Assembly (NCBI RefSeq): GCF_011068285.1
Contig: NZ_CP049616.1
Coordinates: 3,740,001-3,804,000, forward strand
DNA length: 64,000 bases
DNA from: Flagellimonas oceani
GTDB lineage: Bacteria; Bacteroidota; Bacteroidia; Flavobacteriales; Flavobacteriaceae
Direction: 5' to 3'
Each line of letters starts with the position of its first letter. Within the stretch, counting starts at the first letter, position 1. Of the stretch, positions 25,733 through 35,013 are shown in pieces. The notes below the pieces were generated by a model. That model did no database searches. It was not told where the DNA came from and was given only the letters and a program-made list of their open reading frames with translations. The position numbers were made by a program, and so were the translations under genes.

Positions 25733-28145
25733 TTTTTTGCTCTTTCTGATTGATAAATGCTTTAATGGCCAATTCCATATCATGGGTCTTTTCAAAAAGA
25801 TTCATTATGGTCTGGTTTTCGGAGCCATCCGTGAGATAGGCGGCATAAGCCTCAGGGGGCACTTCCAAGCGGTAGATATTGCTCTCGGACCCAATCTTGA
25901 TAAAGATCTCTGTATACTTGCGCTCTCCCTTAAGGTCGTTCTTTATGGAGCGGAGTTGGTCCACGTCATGGGAAGTCAGGTTAAGGCGGTCTCGCAGTGC
26001 CCCATATCCCTTTTCATTGCGCAGGCTATAGATGACCTGGGTATTCTCCAGAATGGTGGCCGAGGTATGGTTCTCCGGCAGTTGGTTGATGGACTGTAGG
26101 ACAATGCCAATGGCACCGTTCTGTTTGCGGATGGCCTGATAGTAGAATTCAACACTCTCCAAGACATTGTCAAACTTGAGCTGTTTGGCGAATTCATCGA
26201 AGAGGATGATGCCCTGCTCCGATCGGTTCTGCCAAATTGTGCGCTGGATGGCCGATTTGATGAGCTTGAGCATGACCGAAAGTACCTCGCGGTTGTCCCT
26301 GACCTCGTCCAGTTCAAAGACGATCAGACGCTTGTCCTCCAAACGATGCGATTGGTCCTCCCCTGCTTTGAAAAGAAAACTGTAAAGGCCATCGCCAACA
26401 TATTCGGAGAGGATATGCAGAAAATTGGTTAGGTTGAAATAACTGGAATCGATATCCAGTTCCTCCAACAGATTAACACGGTTGTCCTGTACGTACCGAT
26501 ATAGACCATCCAGACAATGTCCTTTCTTGACCCTTTCGTAATAGGAACGAAGTATTTTCTTGAGGGCCACTTCCTGTGCTTTGTTACTCCCTTCGCCGGG
26601 GACATAGAGTTCTATCAGAAAGTTTGTCAGATCTTCCAACCACTCTGCGGTGACAGCTTCGCCAGGGGTTTTATAAAAAGGATTGATGCCCAAGTTTTTA
26701 CCGGGTTCATATTTAAGGATAATGTGCTGGTTCGCGTACAACTGGGCAAACTTGGCATAGCTTCCGCCCAGATCGATGATCACCAGTCGTACATTCTGCT
26801 CAAAATACTGCCGTAATATATTGTTGGCCAAAAAGGACTTGCCTTCTCCCGTGGGAGCAAAAATGGCAAAGTTCCGGGCCTTGATACGCCGTTTTTCCTC
26901 ATCCCATACATCTTTGACTACAGGTATGTTTTCCAGACGGTCATTGAAAATGATTCCTTTTTTGTCCGAGCGATAATTCGTGGAATTGATCCACAAACAG
27001 AGCGCATGTTTTAGGTCGGTGACATAAAGGTCGGTATCCGCAAAATTGCTGGAAAACATGGGATAGCTGTTGAGCATATAATGGATGCGCGATTTGCCCA
27101 CCGGACAGTAGGGTTTAATATCCAGTTCCTTGAAACAGGCGGTGAGTTCCGATAACGATCGATCCAAACGCTGCTGGTCCTTTGCCCAACAAAGCACGTT
27201 CAATTGGCCTCTGATGATAGATGCCGAATCATCTTGGTTGAGCTTGGAAAGGGTATCCGATACCCTATCGTACAGCATTTTGTTCCGGGATCCGAAATTG
27301 CTGCTCTTGGAGAGTTCCTCCAACCGTTTTTCAAGTTGTTTGCGCCATTTGTGCCGGTCATCCAAATGGATAATCTGGTTGACGATATGATTTCCAGGAA
27401 AGGCAAGCCCGCAACCGTCGATAAAGCCTTGGTGGAACAAGAAACCGTCCGCAGTATAATGTGGGTTGGGGCGACTGGTCTGCACGGTATCCCCAAAACA
27501 GGCTTCATTGTTCACGGCCATGGCCCCGAACCAATGCTCGCCGACCTGGACCTTTTTCTTTTCCAATACCATGTCCGTATCAAAACCTTCGTTGAATCCG
27601 TTGAAGTAGGCATCGGTGTATTGGATCATTGCGGCCTGGTTAAAGGGTAACAGTTTTAGTTTTGTGGAATTGTTGAGAAATCCAACGGTATCCCTAACCG
27701 ATTTGCCGAACTCCTCCGCCCCTTCCCCTAGCTTTTCCGGTAACTTTTTGGATACCTTGGCAAAAGGATTAATCAGCGCGGAGCTATTGATGGCCCTGTT
27801 CTTGGGCCAGATAAAAAAGATCAGGCACTCATGGGAAAGATGTTCCCTGCCCTCAAAATGGTCTCTTGTGGCCTTGGCCAAGTAGGTGTCACTGGGCAAT
27901 CGGCCGGCATCATAGGATGTTTTTCGATAGATGTCCTGCTTGTGTACCAACGTACCAATGGGGAGGGATTTCAATGCTTGGAACCAATGGCCATGCAGCT
28001 CCTCGAAATCCGACTCCGACAGGGAGTAGATCTCGGGCAGTTCCACCCTGTAGGCATAGACGATGTTCCCGTTGTTGGCCAATATCCTGTTCTGATCGAC
28101 ATCCAAAATGGGATAGCTTTCATGAAAGTTCATCGTAGTATTCAT
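25719..28145 (-). CDS. traG: TraG, VirB4-type conjugation ATPase
   Basis: 808 residues. The N-terminal half is the VirB4 domain; the C-terminal half is a P-loop ATPase with Walker A PTGEGKSF (about 424-431) and Walker B ILFDEFAKQL (about 641-650). It powers pilus assembly and substrate transport. Its start overlaps the traF end by 26 bp and its stop overlaps the next start, so expression is coupled. Confidence 0.92.
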   Translation of the reverse strand: MNTTMNFHESYPILDVDQNRILANNGNIVYAYRVELPEIYSLSESDFEELHGHWFQALKSLPIGTLVHKQDIYRKTSYDAGRLPSDTYLAKATRDHFEGREHLSHECLIFFIWPKNRAINSSALINPFAKVSKKLPEKLGEGAEEFGKSVRDTVGFLNNSTKLKLLPFNQAAMIQYTDAYFNGFNEGFDTDMVLEKKKVQVGEHWFGAMAVNNEACFGDTVQTSRPNPHYTADGFLFHQGFIDGCGLAFPGNHIVNQIIHLDDRHKWRKQLEKRLEELSKSSNFGSRNKMLYDRVSDTLSKLNQDDSASIIRGQLNVLCWAKDQQRLDRSLSELTACFKELDIKPYCPVGKSRIHYMLNSYPMFSSNFADTDLYVTDLKHALCLWINSTNYRSDKKGIIFNDRLENIPVVKDVWDEEKRRIKARNFAIFAPTGEGKSFLANNILRQYFEQNVRLVIIDLGGSYAKFAQLYANQHIILKYEPGKNLGINPFYKTPGEAVTAEWLEDLTNFLIELYVPGEGSNKAQEVALKKILRSYYERVKKGHCLDGLYRYVQDNRVNLLEELDIDSSYFNLTNFLHILSEYVGDGLYSFLFKAGEDQSHRLEDKRLIVFELDEVRDNREVLSVMLKLIKSAIQRTIWQNRSEQGIILFDEFAKQLKFDNVLESVEFYYQAIRKQNGAIGIVLQSINQLPENHTSATILENTQVIYSLRNEKGYGALRDRLNLTSHDVDQLRSIKNDLKGERKYTEIFIKIGSESNIYRLEVPPEAYAAYLTDGSENQTIMNLFEKTHDMELAIKAFINQKEQKNENK

Positions 28146-28410
28146 AAGGAGTTATTTTTTTGTTGGAGATACTATGCGGGAACCGTACCCCTATTTGGAG
28201 CATTCCCGGTGCTTGGGCCAGTTTGAGCAAGACCCCATAAAGCACTGCATTGACAAAGCCCACCCCAATAAGGAGCATCAAGCTAAAAGAGAAGATAATC
28301 GCCATGAGGGAGCCCACAATGGCCATCATCTGGAGGGCAAAAAAATCAACGGGCAATCCAAAGATCAAGGCGCGGACACGGATATTGCTATAGATACTAT
28401 ACTGTTTCAT
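28120..28410 (-). CDS. traF: conjugative transfer protein TraF (DUF4133)
   Basis: 96 residues with two hydrophobic helices (VDFFALQMMAIVGSLMAIIFSF and LIGVGFVNAVLYGVLLK, with a polar N-terminus). The VirB3-like protein of Bacteroidota ICEs has this size and position, between traE and traG. Confidence 0.82.
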   Translation of the reverse strand: MKQYSIYSNIRVRALIFGLPVDFFALQMMAIVGSLMAIIFSFSLMLLIGVGFVNAVLYGVLLKLAQAPGMLQIGVRFPHSISNKKITPYEYYDELS

Positions 28411-28446
28411 ATCATCTTGTTGTTGGATAAAAAAGTTGTTTGCCGC

Positions 28447-28740
28447 CTAGACAACAATACCGATGAGATAGGTGAAGATTCCAACGACCGCCCCGGCAAT
28501 GAGCACAAAGACGAGAACACGGGTGATCCCCTTCTTGAGGTCGGCGTTCTCCCCAAAGAAATGGCCCGCATTGAAAAGAAAGCCTATGAGGAAGATAACG
28601 CCCAGGATGATGGGGAAAATGGCCCGGATAGTATCCGAGATATCCGCGACGGAATCTTCAATACCCCCGATTTGGGGATAGCTGACCTGGGAAAGAAATA
28701 GTGCCAAACATAGCAATACTGATTTTTTAAAGTTTTTCAT
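28447..28740 (-). CDS. traE: conjugative transfer protein TraE (DUF4134)
   Basis: 97 residues from the ATG at 28740 (the frame extends 93 bases further up but the signal peptide begins here). A cleavable signal peptide ending near VSYPQIG is followed by two helices (AIFPIILGVIFLIGFLFNAG and VLVFVLIAGAVVGIFTYLI), typical of a VirB2-like pilin. It is the first of the visible tra genes. A hairpin (CCCCAC / GTGGGG, 28761-28786) lies in its leader. Confidence 0.82.
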   Translation of the reverse strand: MKNFKKSVLLCLALFLSQVSYPQIGGIEDSVADISDTIRAIFPIILGVIFLIGFLFNAGHFFGENADLKKGITRVLVFVLIAGAVVGIFTYLIGIVV

Positions 28741-28900
28741 GACCGTTCGTTTTTTGATGGCCCCACGCCATTCTTCGGTAGTGGGGACCTGTTTGTGATA
28801 ATTGATTGAAATGGCCCTTGAGCTTGTTTTCATCGCCCAAGAGGTTTTCCGATGTGGAATTTCCAGTGATATGAAGAAAAGGCTTCAAAAGTCACATTTT

Positions 28901-28920
28901 TTAACAGTTTAAGCTGTTAA
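28901..28920. promoter_or_regulatory. inverted repeat between traE and the amidase gene
   Basis: TTAACAG-TTTAAG-CTGTTAA is a perfect 7-bp inverted repeat in the 245-bp region between the divergent traE and amidase genes. It could be an operator controlling one or both transcripts. Confidence 0.4.
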
Positions 28921-28985
28921 TTATTGAAGGATTGGCACCAGAATGAACAGTTCGTTGGAAATTGTTCAAACAAATGTGTTCCGAT

Positions 28986-29606
28986 ATGAAAATGTACCTA
29001 TGCTCCCTAGTAATGTTTGTTTGCTGTTCACTAACAATGGCGCAAAAGCCCATTGTGGTCATCGACCCCGGCCATGGAGGTCCCGATTCAGGGGCAGTGG
29101 GGACAAACGGGATTTTGGAAAAGAAAGTGGTCTTGGATATAGCCAAGCGATGTCTTTTATTGAACCGTAGATTGTTCGGGGACAGTTTGGAAATCTACCT
29201 GACCCGATATACGGATACCTTGGTCCCCTTGGGTACCCGCACTAGGCTGGCCAAGGCACTTGGAGCCGATGTGTTTGTGTCCATCCATTGCAACCAGGCT
29301 CCGAACCATAAAGCGCAAGGTTTCGAAATCTTTTTGTTCCACAAAGAAGTGGACAGTGAATCCTATGCCGTTGCCAATAAATTGGCGTATTATTTACAAA
29401 GCAAATTGGGTATTTATGACCGTGGGGTCAAATATGCCAACTTCCAAGTTTTGCGCGATACATATGGACACTGTCCTTCCCTGCTATTGGAAACGGGGTT
29501 TATTTCCAATGGAGTTGAAGCCGAATTTGCCAAAAAAACAGAAAGTCAAACGGCAATAGCTCTGACCATTTTACAATCACTGATTAAAACGATTTATTAT
29601 GACTAA
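28986..29606 (+). CDS. secreted N-acetylmuramoyl-L-alanine amidase
   Basis: 206 residues from the ATG at 28986, chosen because it begins a signal peptide (MYLCSLVMFVCCSLTMAQ). The Amidase_3 zinc ligands are visible: His in VVIDPGHGG, Glu in GILEKKVVLDIA, and His in VFVSIHCN; the catalytic Glu is in LLLETGFISN. It would open peptidoglycan for the conjugation channel, as lytic enzymes do in many type IV systems. It runs opposite to the tra operon. Confidence 0.88.
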   Translation: MKMYLCSLVMFVCCSLTMAQKPIVVIDPGHGGPDSGAVGTNGILEKKVVLDIAKRCLLLNRRLFGDSLEIYLTRYTDTLVPLGTRTRLAKALGADVFVSIHCNQAPNHKAQGFEIFLFHKEVDSESYAVANKLAYYLQSKLGIYDRGVKYANFQVLRDTYGHCPSLLLETGFISNGVEAEFAKKTESQTAIALTILQSLIKTIYYD

Positions 29607-29757
29607 AGCATTTCTATCTCTTGTAATTATGATTCGAGAACTATTATCTCGTATGGTCAGTTTCTTAATAAAGGAAATTAGTAGCCGGTCAAAAAAATAA
29701 ATTATTAGGAGACGCTTTCGATAGAACTGTACTTTGAATTTATAGTCGATGACGCAA

Positions 29758-30288
29758 TTAAGCTTTATTCGATCCTTTCACCAAATCATCTAGCTCTTGA
29801 CACAACTCATTAAATTCATCTTTGATTTTAAACTCCTGTTCTGTCGACAAGAAACCAACTGGATGAAAGTCCTTAAAACGTAGTTTAAATAGATTACGTT
29901 CTTTATAAAACCAATCCAAATCCGATTCTACCGGCCTTCCGACAATAATATTAAATCCTATAATTGAATGGACTTTTTCATAGTACCTATTAGACACTAA
30001 AGATATATAAGTACTAACGAGACCTTCTTTATCTTTCTCATTTTGCAAATCCCACCAAGTAAAATAGTTTATCCAAGATGCTATGAAAACAGAGTGTTGG
30101 TCATTTTCATCTAAAGGATAGAATTCACAATCTTCTACATCATAAATTAGTTTACAAACGTGCTTATCTAATCTACAATTGTAATTATCTAAGTTCAGGG
30201 AACCTATTTCTAATTTTCTGTCATGTAAATCAAATTTAGAAGAATCGGTTAAATCCGAACTTATATCAATGTTGCTGCTGTAATCCAT
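29758..30288 (-). CDS. hypothetical protein
   Basis: 176 residues, acidic, AT-rich codons, no signal peptide or membrane helix. Aromatic clusters (SVFIASWINYFTWWDLQ and VESDLDWFYKERN) suggest a compact fold, but no family is recognised. It is isolated between the amidase and the endonuclease-like gene and looks like single-gene cargo. Confidence 0.55.
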   Translation of the reverse strand: MDYSSNIDISSDLTDSSKFDLHDRKLEIGSLNLDNYNCRLDKHVCKLIYDVEDCEFYPLDENDQHSVFIASWINYFTWWDLQNEKDKEGLVSTYISLVSNRYYEKVHSIIGFNIIVGRPVESDLDWFYKERNLFKLRFKDFHPVGFLSTEQEFKIKDEFNELCQELDDLVKGSNKA

Positions 30289-30436
30289 ATCTTACCCTTT
30301 TAGAAGTGAATATAACTAAAAACAGCTATAATTAATGCCTCAACATAGTACACTTTGAAAAGTATAAGTTCAGTGAAAGACATAATATACTGTCCCAAGT
30401 TTATTTGCTAGACAAATCACAAGACATACATTTAAT

Positions 30437-31498
30437 TTAACTTCCAAATTCAAACCATAATAATGGGGGTTTTGATCCATATGCCTCCTGAGATATGGTT
30501 GGAAAGCATAGCCCACTTTCTCGAACCCTAAAGTATAATGCTCCAGAACTCAAAAGATAATCGTGTTTGACCAGCCAATTCTCGGATACTTTCTCTTCTG
30601 TCCCTTTTCTACCCTTTATTATTTTACAAATCGACTGACAGGGTATGTCCCTTAGTTTTTTATCCCCTAACAAGGGCCGCAAACTATCCCCATAGGAAAC
30701 CTCCCCCAGGGTTCCACACACCACAATATTGTCCTTTCCCTGCATGAGCAAGCGGTCACAATAAGATCGGACTTTTTGGGCCTGCTCCTTTCGTTTCCCA
30801 CTAAGATCTAAATCCTGGCCATCCTGCTGGAACCTCGCGCTGATGATGGTCAATTCCTTCCCTGCCGGGGTTACCACCGTGTATTCCGGGCAGTCCATTT
30901 CAAAAAGATCTTCACCTTCTTGGTCTTGTTCATGGGCATGGGGCTGGAACCCGACAATCCGGTAACCGTTCCTGGTGAGGATGGCATGTCCCAGCCCTCT
31001 ATTATCATTCCCTTCCGTGAAGAGCCACTGCTCAAAGGCACCATTTAATTTGGGACCTAGATAATTCCTGTTGAAATCCGATAGCGATGGTCTGTCCTCC
31101 ACTTCCTGTAATACCAAAATATCTGGATCGGCCTCCGCAATGCACCCCACTTTGGCGCTCCGGTGCTTTTCATCCAAGGGATAGGTGCGGAGTTCCACCC
31201 AGCCGTTCCAACCGACCCGCTCCGTGGCCCTGGTCTGACGTTCCTCGCCCAAAGGTTTTACGTAAAGGTGACCACATTTTCTTCGCAGCGTTAAAAAAGG
31301 TTCGGTGGCCTGTGGACTGAAGCCCATCAAAAAGGCCAGTTCCCGCATCCTCCCCAAATCTTGGTGCTGTTTGTTGGGGTTTTTCAAAAGGGCCTGAAAT
31401 TCCTCCATCCAATCCTGAAGGTTCTTGGAAGCGTTTTGCCGTAAAAAGGAAAGGTCCCTGTGAAAAAGGTTCTGGATGTTCATTGTTGCTATTCTCAT
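30437..31498 (-). CDS. endonuclease/exonuclease/phosphatase-family protein
   Basis: 353 residues. EEP-fold motifs are visible: MNIQNLF at the start (Asn), ILVLQEVEDR with the metal-binding Glu, GLGHAILTRNGY, and a C-terminal VKHDYLLSS in place of the usual SDH. A phosphodiesterase acting on DNA or lipid phosphates is expected. It lies 18 bp after the DnaC-like ATPase on the same strand. Confidence 0.75.
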   Translation of the reverse strand: MRIATMNIQNLFHRDLSFLRQNASKNLQDWMEEFQALLKNPNKQHQDLGRMRELAFLMGFSPQATEPFLTLRRKCGHLYVKPLGEERQTRATERVGWNGWVELRTYPLDEKHRSAKVGCIAEADPDILVLQEVEDRPSLSDFNRNYLGPKLNGAFEQWLFTEGNDNRGLGHAILTRNGYRIVGFQPHAHEQDQEGEDLFEMDCPEYTVVTPAGKELTIISARFQQDGQDLDLSGKRKEQAQKVRSYCDRLLMQGKDNIVVCGTLGEVSYGDSLRPLLGDKKLRDIPCQSICKIIKGRKGTEEKVSENWLVKHDYLLSSGALYFRVRESGLCFPTISQEAYGSKPPLLWFEFGS

Positions 31499-31516
31499 GA
31501 TTGTCGATTTTTGATT

Positions 31517-32194
31517 TTATTTTTTATCAGTGTTTTTTGTCCCCCGTTTGTCTTGGGCATTTTGGTCAAAGGCCACCAAATTGAACAGTTCCCGCATACG
31601 GCTCCGGACACGCTTGCCATAGCGTTCCTCCAGCTCCTCGGCATTCAAGTTGGTGGTCGCATGGGTGCGGAGGCCCGATTCCAAGAACAGCTCATGGCGG
31701 GACAGCAGTATTTCCCCGATGACATTACAGTCCTTCCCGAAATGTCGCCCCATTTGCTCCACCCCAATGTCATCAAAACAGAAATACTGCCCGTTGCCAT
31801 AGTCCTCGATGATGCGATGGCCGACATGGTTAAACCCAAAGACAATGTTCCGTGCTGGGATGACCTTGTAAGGCTTATAATGCGGGGTGATGTGCCGAAT
31901 CAATTTCATCAGGGTAGTCTTGCCACAGCCTACAGGCCCGGAGAGCAGGATCCCCTTATCGGGATCAATGCCCTGTTCTAGACAACTGGTACGATCACGG
32001 ACCATATAATTGCACAGCTTCAACAGGACTTTATGGTCCTCGTGATAGAGCCTAAAATTGCGTCCAAACAGAAGTTTCCCTTTGGCTTCCATATAGGTTA
32101 GCACCTTGGAGAAATCATATTCGACCTGCTTCCCGTCAAACTCTCCCAGGGAATAGACCATGCCACCTTCCGTTATCTTAGAGGGGTTGCCCAT
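31517..32194 (-). CDS. DnaC/IstB-like ATPase (helicase-loader type)
   Basis: 225 residues. The Walker A motif is SGPVGCGKTT (about 85-94) and Walker B YFCFDDIGVEQM (about 140-150); the C-terminal part RTHATTNLNAEELEERYG matches AAA+ helicase loaders. It overlaps the preceding replication-protein-like gene by 17 bp, and the pair resembles a DnaD/DnaC-type replication initiation module of the ICE. A truncated paralogue lies at 14164-14427. Confidence 0.85.
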   Translation of the reverse strand: MGNPSKITEGGMVYSLGEFDGKQVEYDFSKVLTYMEAKGKLLFGRNFRLYHEDHKVLLKLCNYMVRDRTSCLEQGIDPDKGILLSGPVGCGKTTLMKLIRHITPHYKPYKVIPARNIVFGFNHVGHRIIEDYGNGQYFCFDDIGVEQMGRHFGKDCNVIGEILLSRHELFLESGLRTHATTNLNAEELEERYGKRVRSRMRELFNLVAFDQNAQDKRGTKNTDKK

Positions 32195-32852
32195 AGTCCT
32201 TTTGTGTTTCGACCATCAAAGGATCCCGGGTTCTAAAAGGGACTTTGGAGGTGCCATTTGCTTTTTTTATTTCATCAGCCTTGAGCATCCAATTGTGCGC
32301 CGCTGCCTTCCAATCCACAATGGAAATCTTGCCCCCTATCTTCCAGCCAATGGCCTGATAATGGTTGAAGAACCGTTGGGCCTCTTCTTTTCCATATCCG
32401 TTCTCCCTAAAAAAATTTAGGACTTCCAATTGGCTTCTGGGCTTGGCTCCCAAAGAACGTTTGTTCGTTTGTTTTGTTTTCTTATATAAGGTGTCGGGTA
32501 CACTGATGGGACAGTAGGTCCCAAAAATGGAACGGCTTCGTTCCATCACCGTACCGCTGGTGTCCCAATTTTGGGACAGTCCGACCCTACTGGAACGGGC
32601 CGGGCTGTTAGAAGGGGAATAGCTGATGTAGCCCATCGTATCCAATTGTTTCAACAAACGGTGGTAAGTGGACTTGGAACCGATCTTGGCCATCTTCATC
32701 AGTTCACTGCGATTGACCGGAAATTCCTCTGGAAACCGGTATAAATTCCAATAGAAGAACAGGGTCAGGTACAAACTGATATGGCCGGGACACAAACGCT
32801 CGTCCCCATAGATTTCCACCAAGGCCGCATTAAGGTGCTTGATGTAGTTCAT
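32178..32852 (-). CDS. winged-helix replication-initiation-like protein
   Basis: 224 residues. The N-terminal 90 residues (SLYLTLFFYWNLYRFPEEF, then SELMKMAKIGSKSTYHRLLK) look like a winged helix, and the C-terminal part (LEVLNFFRENGYGKEEAQRF ... WKAAAHNWMLKAD) resembles the DnaD/DnaB2-type domain that contacts helicase loaders. It overlaps the HTH gene before it (4 bp) and the ATPase after it, forming one operon. Confidence 0.65.
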   Translation of the reverse strand: MNYIKHLNAALVEIYGDERLCPGHISLYLTLFFYWNLYRFPEEFPVNRSELMKMAKIGSKSTYHRLLKQLDTMGYISYSPSNSPARSSRVGLSQNWDTSGTVMERSRSIFGTYCPISVPDTLYKKTKQTNKRSLGAKPRSQLEVLNFFRENGYGKEEAQRFFNHYQAIGWKIGGKISIVDWKAAAHNWMLKADEIKKANGTSKVPFRTRDPLMVETQKDYGQPL

Positions 32853-33136
32853 ACCATACCGTCTATGGATTCCACCTTGTTCTCCAGAATAATCTGGTCG
32901 ATTTCCTCGGCATCATAAAAAAGGATGCCCTCAACTTTGTAGCTGGGGATGATGTTCTTGTTGCGCAAGCTCTGAAGGGTGCCGTGGCTTATCTCCAATC
33001 GATCCAGTACATCACTGGAGCGCAGCCAGTTCTTGGGCTGGGGATGGGTGTGCTCCACCATCAAGTTCTTGAACTCCTCCAAGAGTTCGACTTTGAATTC
33101 CATGAGGTCTTCCGTGGTAATGATCGTTGCTGCCAT
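32849..33136 (-). CDS. HTH/excisionase-like DNA-binding protein
   Basis: 95 residues from the ATG at 33136 (MAATIITTED); the longer frame runs back across the palindromic region and is not favoured. The C-terminal half (WLRSSDVLDRLEISHGTLQS then KVEGILFYDAEEIDQIIL) is a MerR/Xis-like winged helix. Such genes in Bacteroidota elements control excision or the downstream replication genes. Palindrome 1 (33231-33256) lies 95 bp upstream and could be its operator. Confidence 0.75.
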   Translation of the reverse strand: MAATIITTEDLMEFKVELLEEFKNLMVEHTHPQPKNWLRSSDVLDRLEISHGTLQSLRNKNIIPSYKVEGILFYDAEEIDQIILENKVESIDGMV

Positions 33137-33230
33137 ATGTTTGTGGTTTTTGGATAGGTATAGGACCTGTTGCGTCCTGGATTCCCTATCCGGGTTCGAC
33201 CACAAAACTGAAAAACCTTTTTCGAAAAAA

Positions 33231-33256
33231 TTCCCAAGTTGGTACCAACTTGGGAA
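33231..33256. repeat. 26-bp perfect palindrome, copy 1
   Basis: The half-site TTCCCAAGTTGGT is followed directly by its reverse complement. The palindrome is flanked by A6 on the left and, after four bases, T7 on the right, so it can also act as a bidirectional terminator. An identical copy is at 33369-33394. Confidence 0.85.
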
Positions 33257-33368
33257 CGATTTTTTTGACATACAATTTGTATCGATTTAGGGTCATTTGT
33301 ACTCTTGGGAGGTCCGAAAAAACTTGAAAATCGCAAAAAAGGGGCGCCAAAACCCTCGAAAACCAGAA

Positions 33369-33394
33369 TTCCCAAGTTGGTACCAACTTGGGAA
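33369..33394. repeat. 26-bp perfect palindrome, copy 2
   Basis: This copy is identical to 33231-33256. It lies 12 bp beyond the rteC stop codon (minus strand), where a terminator would be expected, but the T-run is poor (GAATTC-type flank). The two copies are 138 bp apart, start to start. Confidence 0.85.
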
Positions 33395-33405
33395 AAATTC
33401 GGAGT

Positions 33406-34245
33406 CTATTCTTCAAGGGATTCCATCCGCTGGTTGAGCATCTCGATGAGCCGGTCCAAGAACCGGGTCCGGCTGCTCTTACGGGAGCGGATATCGATAA
33501 AAGTGTGGTAGTAATTGCCCAGGTCAACATTGTAGAAGTATTCGAAATGGGAGGCCATTTCCTTGATATCAACAGTGCCCCCATTGATGCATTTGCTGGT
33601 ATGCAGGGCATAGAGCAGCTCGATGAGATCGGTCTTGCTACCCGTCCAAAAAAGTTTTGAAGGCTTTTCCATAATAGTGTTCTTAGTAGGTTCCATATTG
33701 TTATTCAAATCGTCCACTTCCTTTCTGAGATAAACAATGAGCATATCATAGGCCATAATGGTGGCCACAGTACAGTCCTGACATGTGGAGAACTCATCAT
33801 CGATCAAGAAGTGGAAGGATTCCAAGGGCATGCGCAGATCCCGGTTGCCCCGGACAAAATACTGTTCGTCCATGGACATGGCCCCACGCCGGTAATAGTT
33901 ATAGAATTCCAAGTTGTCGTTAAAGAAGGTCTGCAGCTTATCGATTTGTTGCTGGAGATACTTGATCTGGGCCACATCCTTTCCCCTAGGGCGTTTGCTC
34001 TCAATACTGAAGAGCCTGATATAATAGATCAGCTTGCTAAAAATCTGGGGCTTGACATGCTTGAAAAAATAGATCTCGTCGGCCTGCGTCTCAAAATCTT
34101 GGCCCACAATCTGTTTTTGCAGTTTGCGGATACATTTTTCCACCAGTGCTATGCCCCTCTCCGCTTTGTAGAGGATATCGCCGTTTCCGCTCTCCAAGGC
34201 CTCTAATTGGCCCTCAAATTCCGATAGCAGTTTTTGATATTTCAT
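33406..34245 (-). CDS. RteC-domain regulator
   Basis: 279 residues matching the RteC family of CTnDOT-type elements: an N-terminal helical domain (YQKLLSEFEGQLEALESGNGD), the central KSLIYY-like segment FSKLIYYIRLFSIE, and the C-terminal winged-helix part with KTDLIELLYALHTSKCINGG. In CTnDOT, RteC activates the excision operon. Here it lies upstream of the HTH/replication operon across two identical palindromes, which could be its targets. Confidence 0.85.
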   Translation of the reverse strand: MKYQKLLSEFEGQLEALESGNGDILYKAERGIALVEKCIRKLQKQIVGQDFETQADEIYFFKHVKPQIFSKLIYYIRLFSIESKRPRGKDVAQIKYLQQQIDKLQTFFNDNLEFYNYYRRGAMSMDEQYFVRGNRDLRMPLESFHFLIDDEFSTCQDCTVATIMAYDMLIVYLRKEVDDLNNNMEPTKNTIMEKPSKLFWTGSKTDLIELLYALHTSKCINGGTVDIKEMASHFEYFYNVDLGNYYHTFIDIRSRKSSRTRFLDRLIEMLNQRMESLEE

Positions 34246-34590
34246 TTTAGCTAATCTTTACTGGTCTCCAAAAGCTTGCTGTGGTCACGACCCATCGTTT
34301 TAATGTTTTGGGAACTTTTGAACTGGACATCCTTCAAATCGGTCCAATCGGTAACAAATCAGTTTTCTAAATTTGAACTCCTTACCACCATTGGTGTCAA
34401 ACCGCACTTTTTCAAACTAATCAAAATCCACAAAGTTTTCTATTGAAAGGGAAGCTTGGGCCTAAAAAAATCCTTTACGGATATGTTTTTTTACGTTTTG
34501 GAGCCTATTTTGTTAAAAAAGCAGATTTTTCTTGTTAAAAATATTTTCAGAAATTTTTTATTTTAAACGCCCATTTTAAAGTCGCAACGG
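34246..34590. other. intergenic region with two direct repeats
   Basis: 345 bp between the divergent rteC and DUF7793 genes. No gene is seen. TTGTTAAAAA occurs at 34510-34519 and again at 34532-34541, a 22-bp spacing (two helical turns) that suits a dimeric regulator, about 50-80 bp upstream of the plus-strand gene. Confidence 0.4.
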
Positions 34591-34962
34591 ATGAAAAGAA
34601 TTGTGGAAACCGAATTGGCCACCATGTGGTTGGGTGATGATATCCTCTTTTTTGTTTGGAAAGAGGGTATTTCCATTGACCTTTCTGGAGCCAAAAAAAC
34701 GGTGGCCCGCCGTATGTCACTGCAACGGGGGAAACCCTACCGCATCCTTTGCAATATCAATGGGGTCAGGCATATCGAAAAGGATGCCTGGCACTATCTA
34801 TCCGGAGAAGGTGCCGAACTGGTCGAGGAACTGATTCTGGTAGCGGCCACGCCCCTGGAACAGGTCTTCTCCAAATACATTTCAATCCGAATGCGTTTGG
34901 CGCCCATCAAAGTGTTCCCCGACATGGAAACGGCCCGTAAGTACCTATTGTACCGTCGATAG
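34591..34962 (+). CDS. DUF7793-like (STAS-type) protein
   Basis: 123 residues. The arrangement of a beta strand pair, AKKTVARRM, RILCNINGVRHIEKDAWHY and MRLAPIKVFPDMETARKYL is that of small STAS-like DUF7793 proteins. These are often located near AraC-type regulators in Flavobacteriia; function unknown. It is followed by the AraC regulator 51 bp later. Confidence 0.65.
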   Translation: MKRIVETELATMWLGDDILFFVWKEGISIDLSGAKKTVARRMSLQRGKPYRILCNINGVRHIEKDAWHYLSGEGAELVEELILVAATPLEQVFSKYISIRMRLAPIKVFPDMETARKYLLYRR

Positions 34963-35013
34963 GTAGCGTATACCGTTTCCGATGGTTTATGAATCCAAAA
35001 AAAGGAAACGAAT

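Noticed and set aside
29599..29700. 34-codon ORF overlapping the amidase stop codon
   Set aside because: Short, unremarkable amphipathic sequence with no terminator or conserved motif; evidence is too thin to call a gene.
33136..33271. N-terminal extension of the excisionase-like gene
   Set aside because: It runs up to the first 26-bp palindrome and adds 45 residues with no family similarity; the ATG at 33136 fits the usual length.
33231..33394. two-unit CRISPR array
   Set aside because: The repeats are full palindromes, only two copies occur, the spacing is 138 bp and no cas genes are present.
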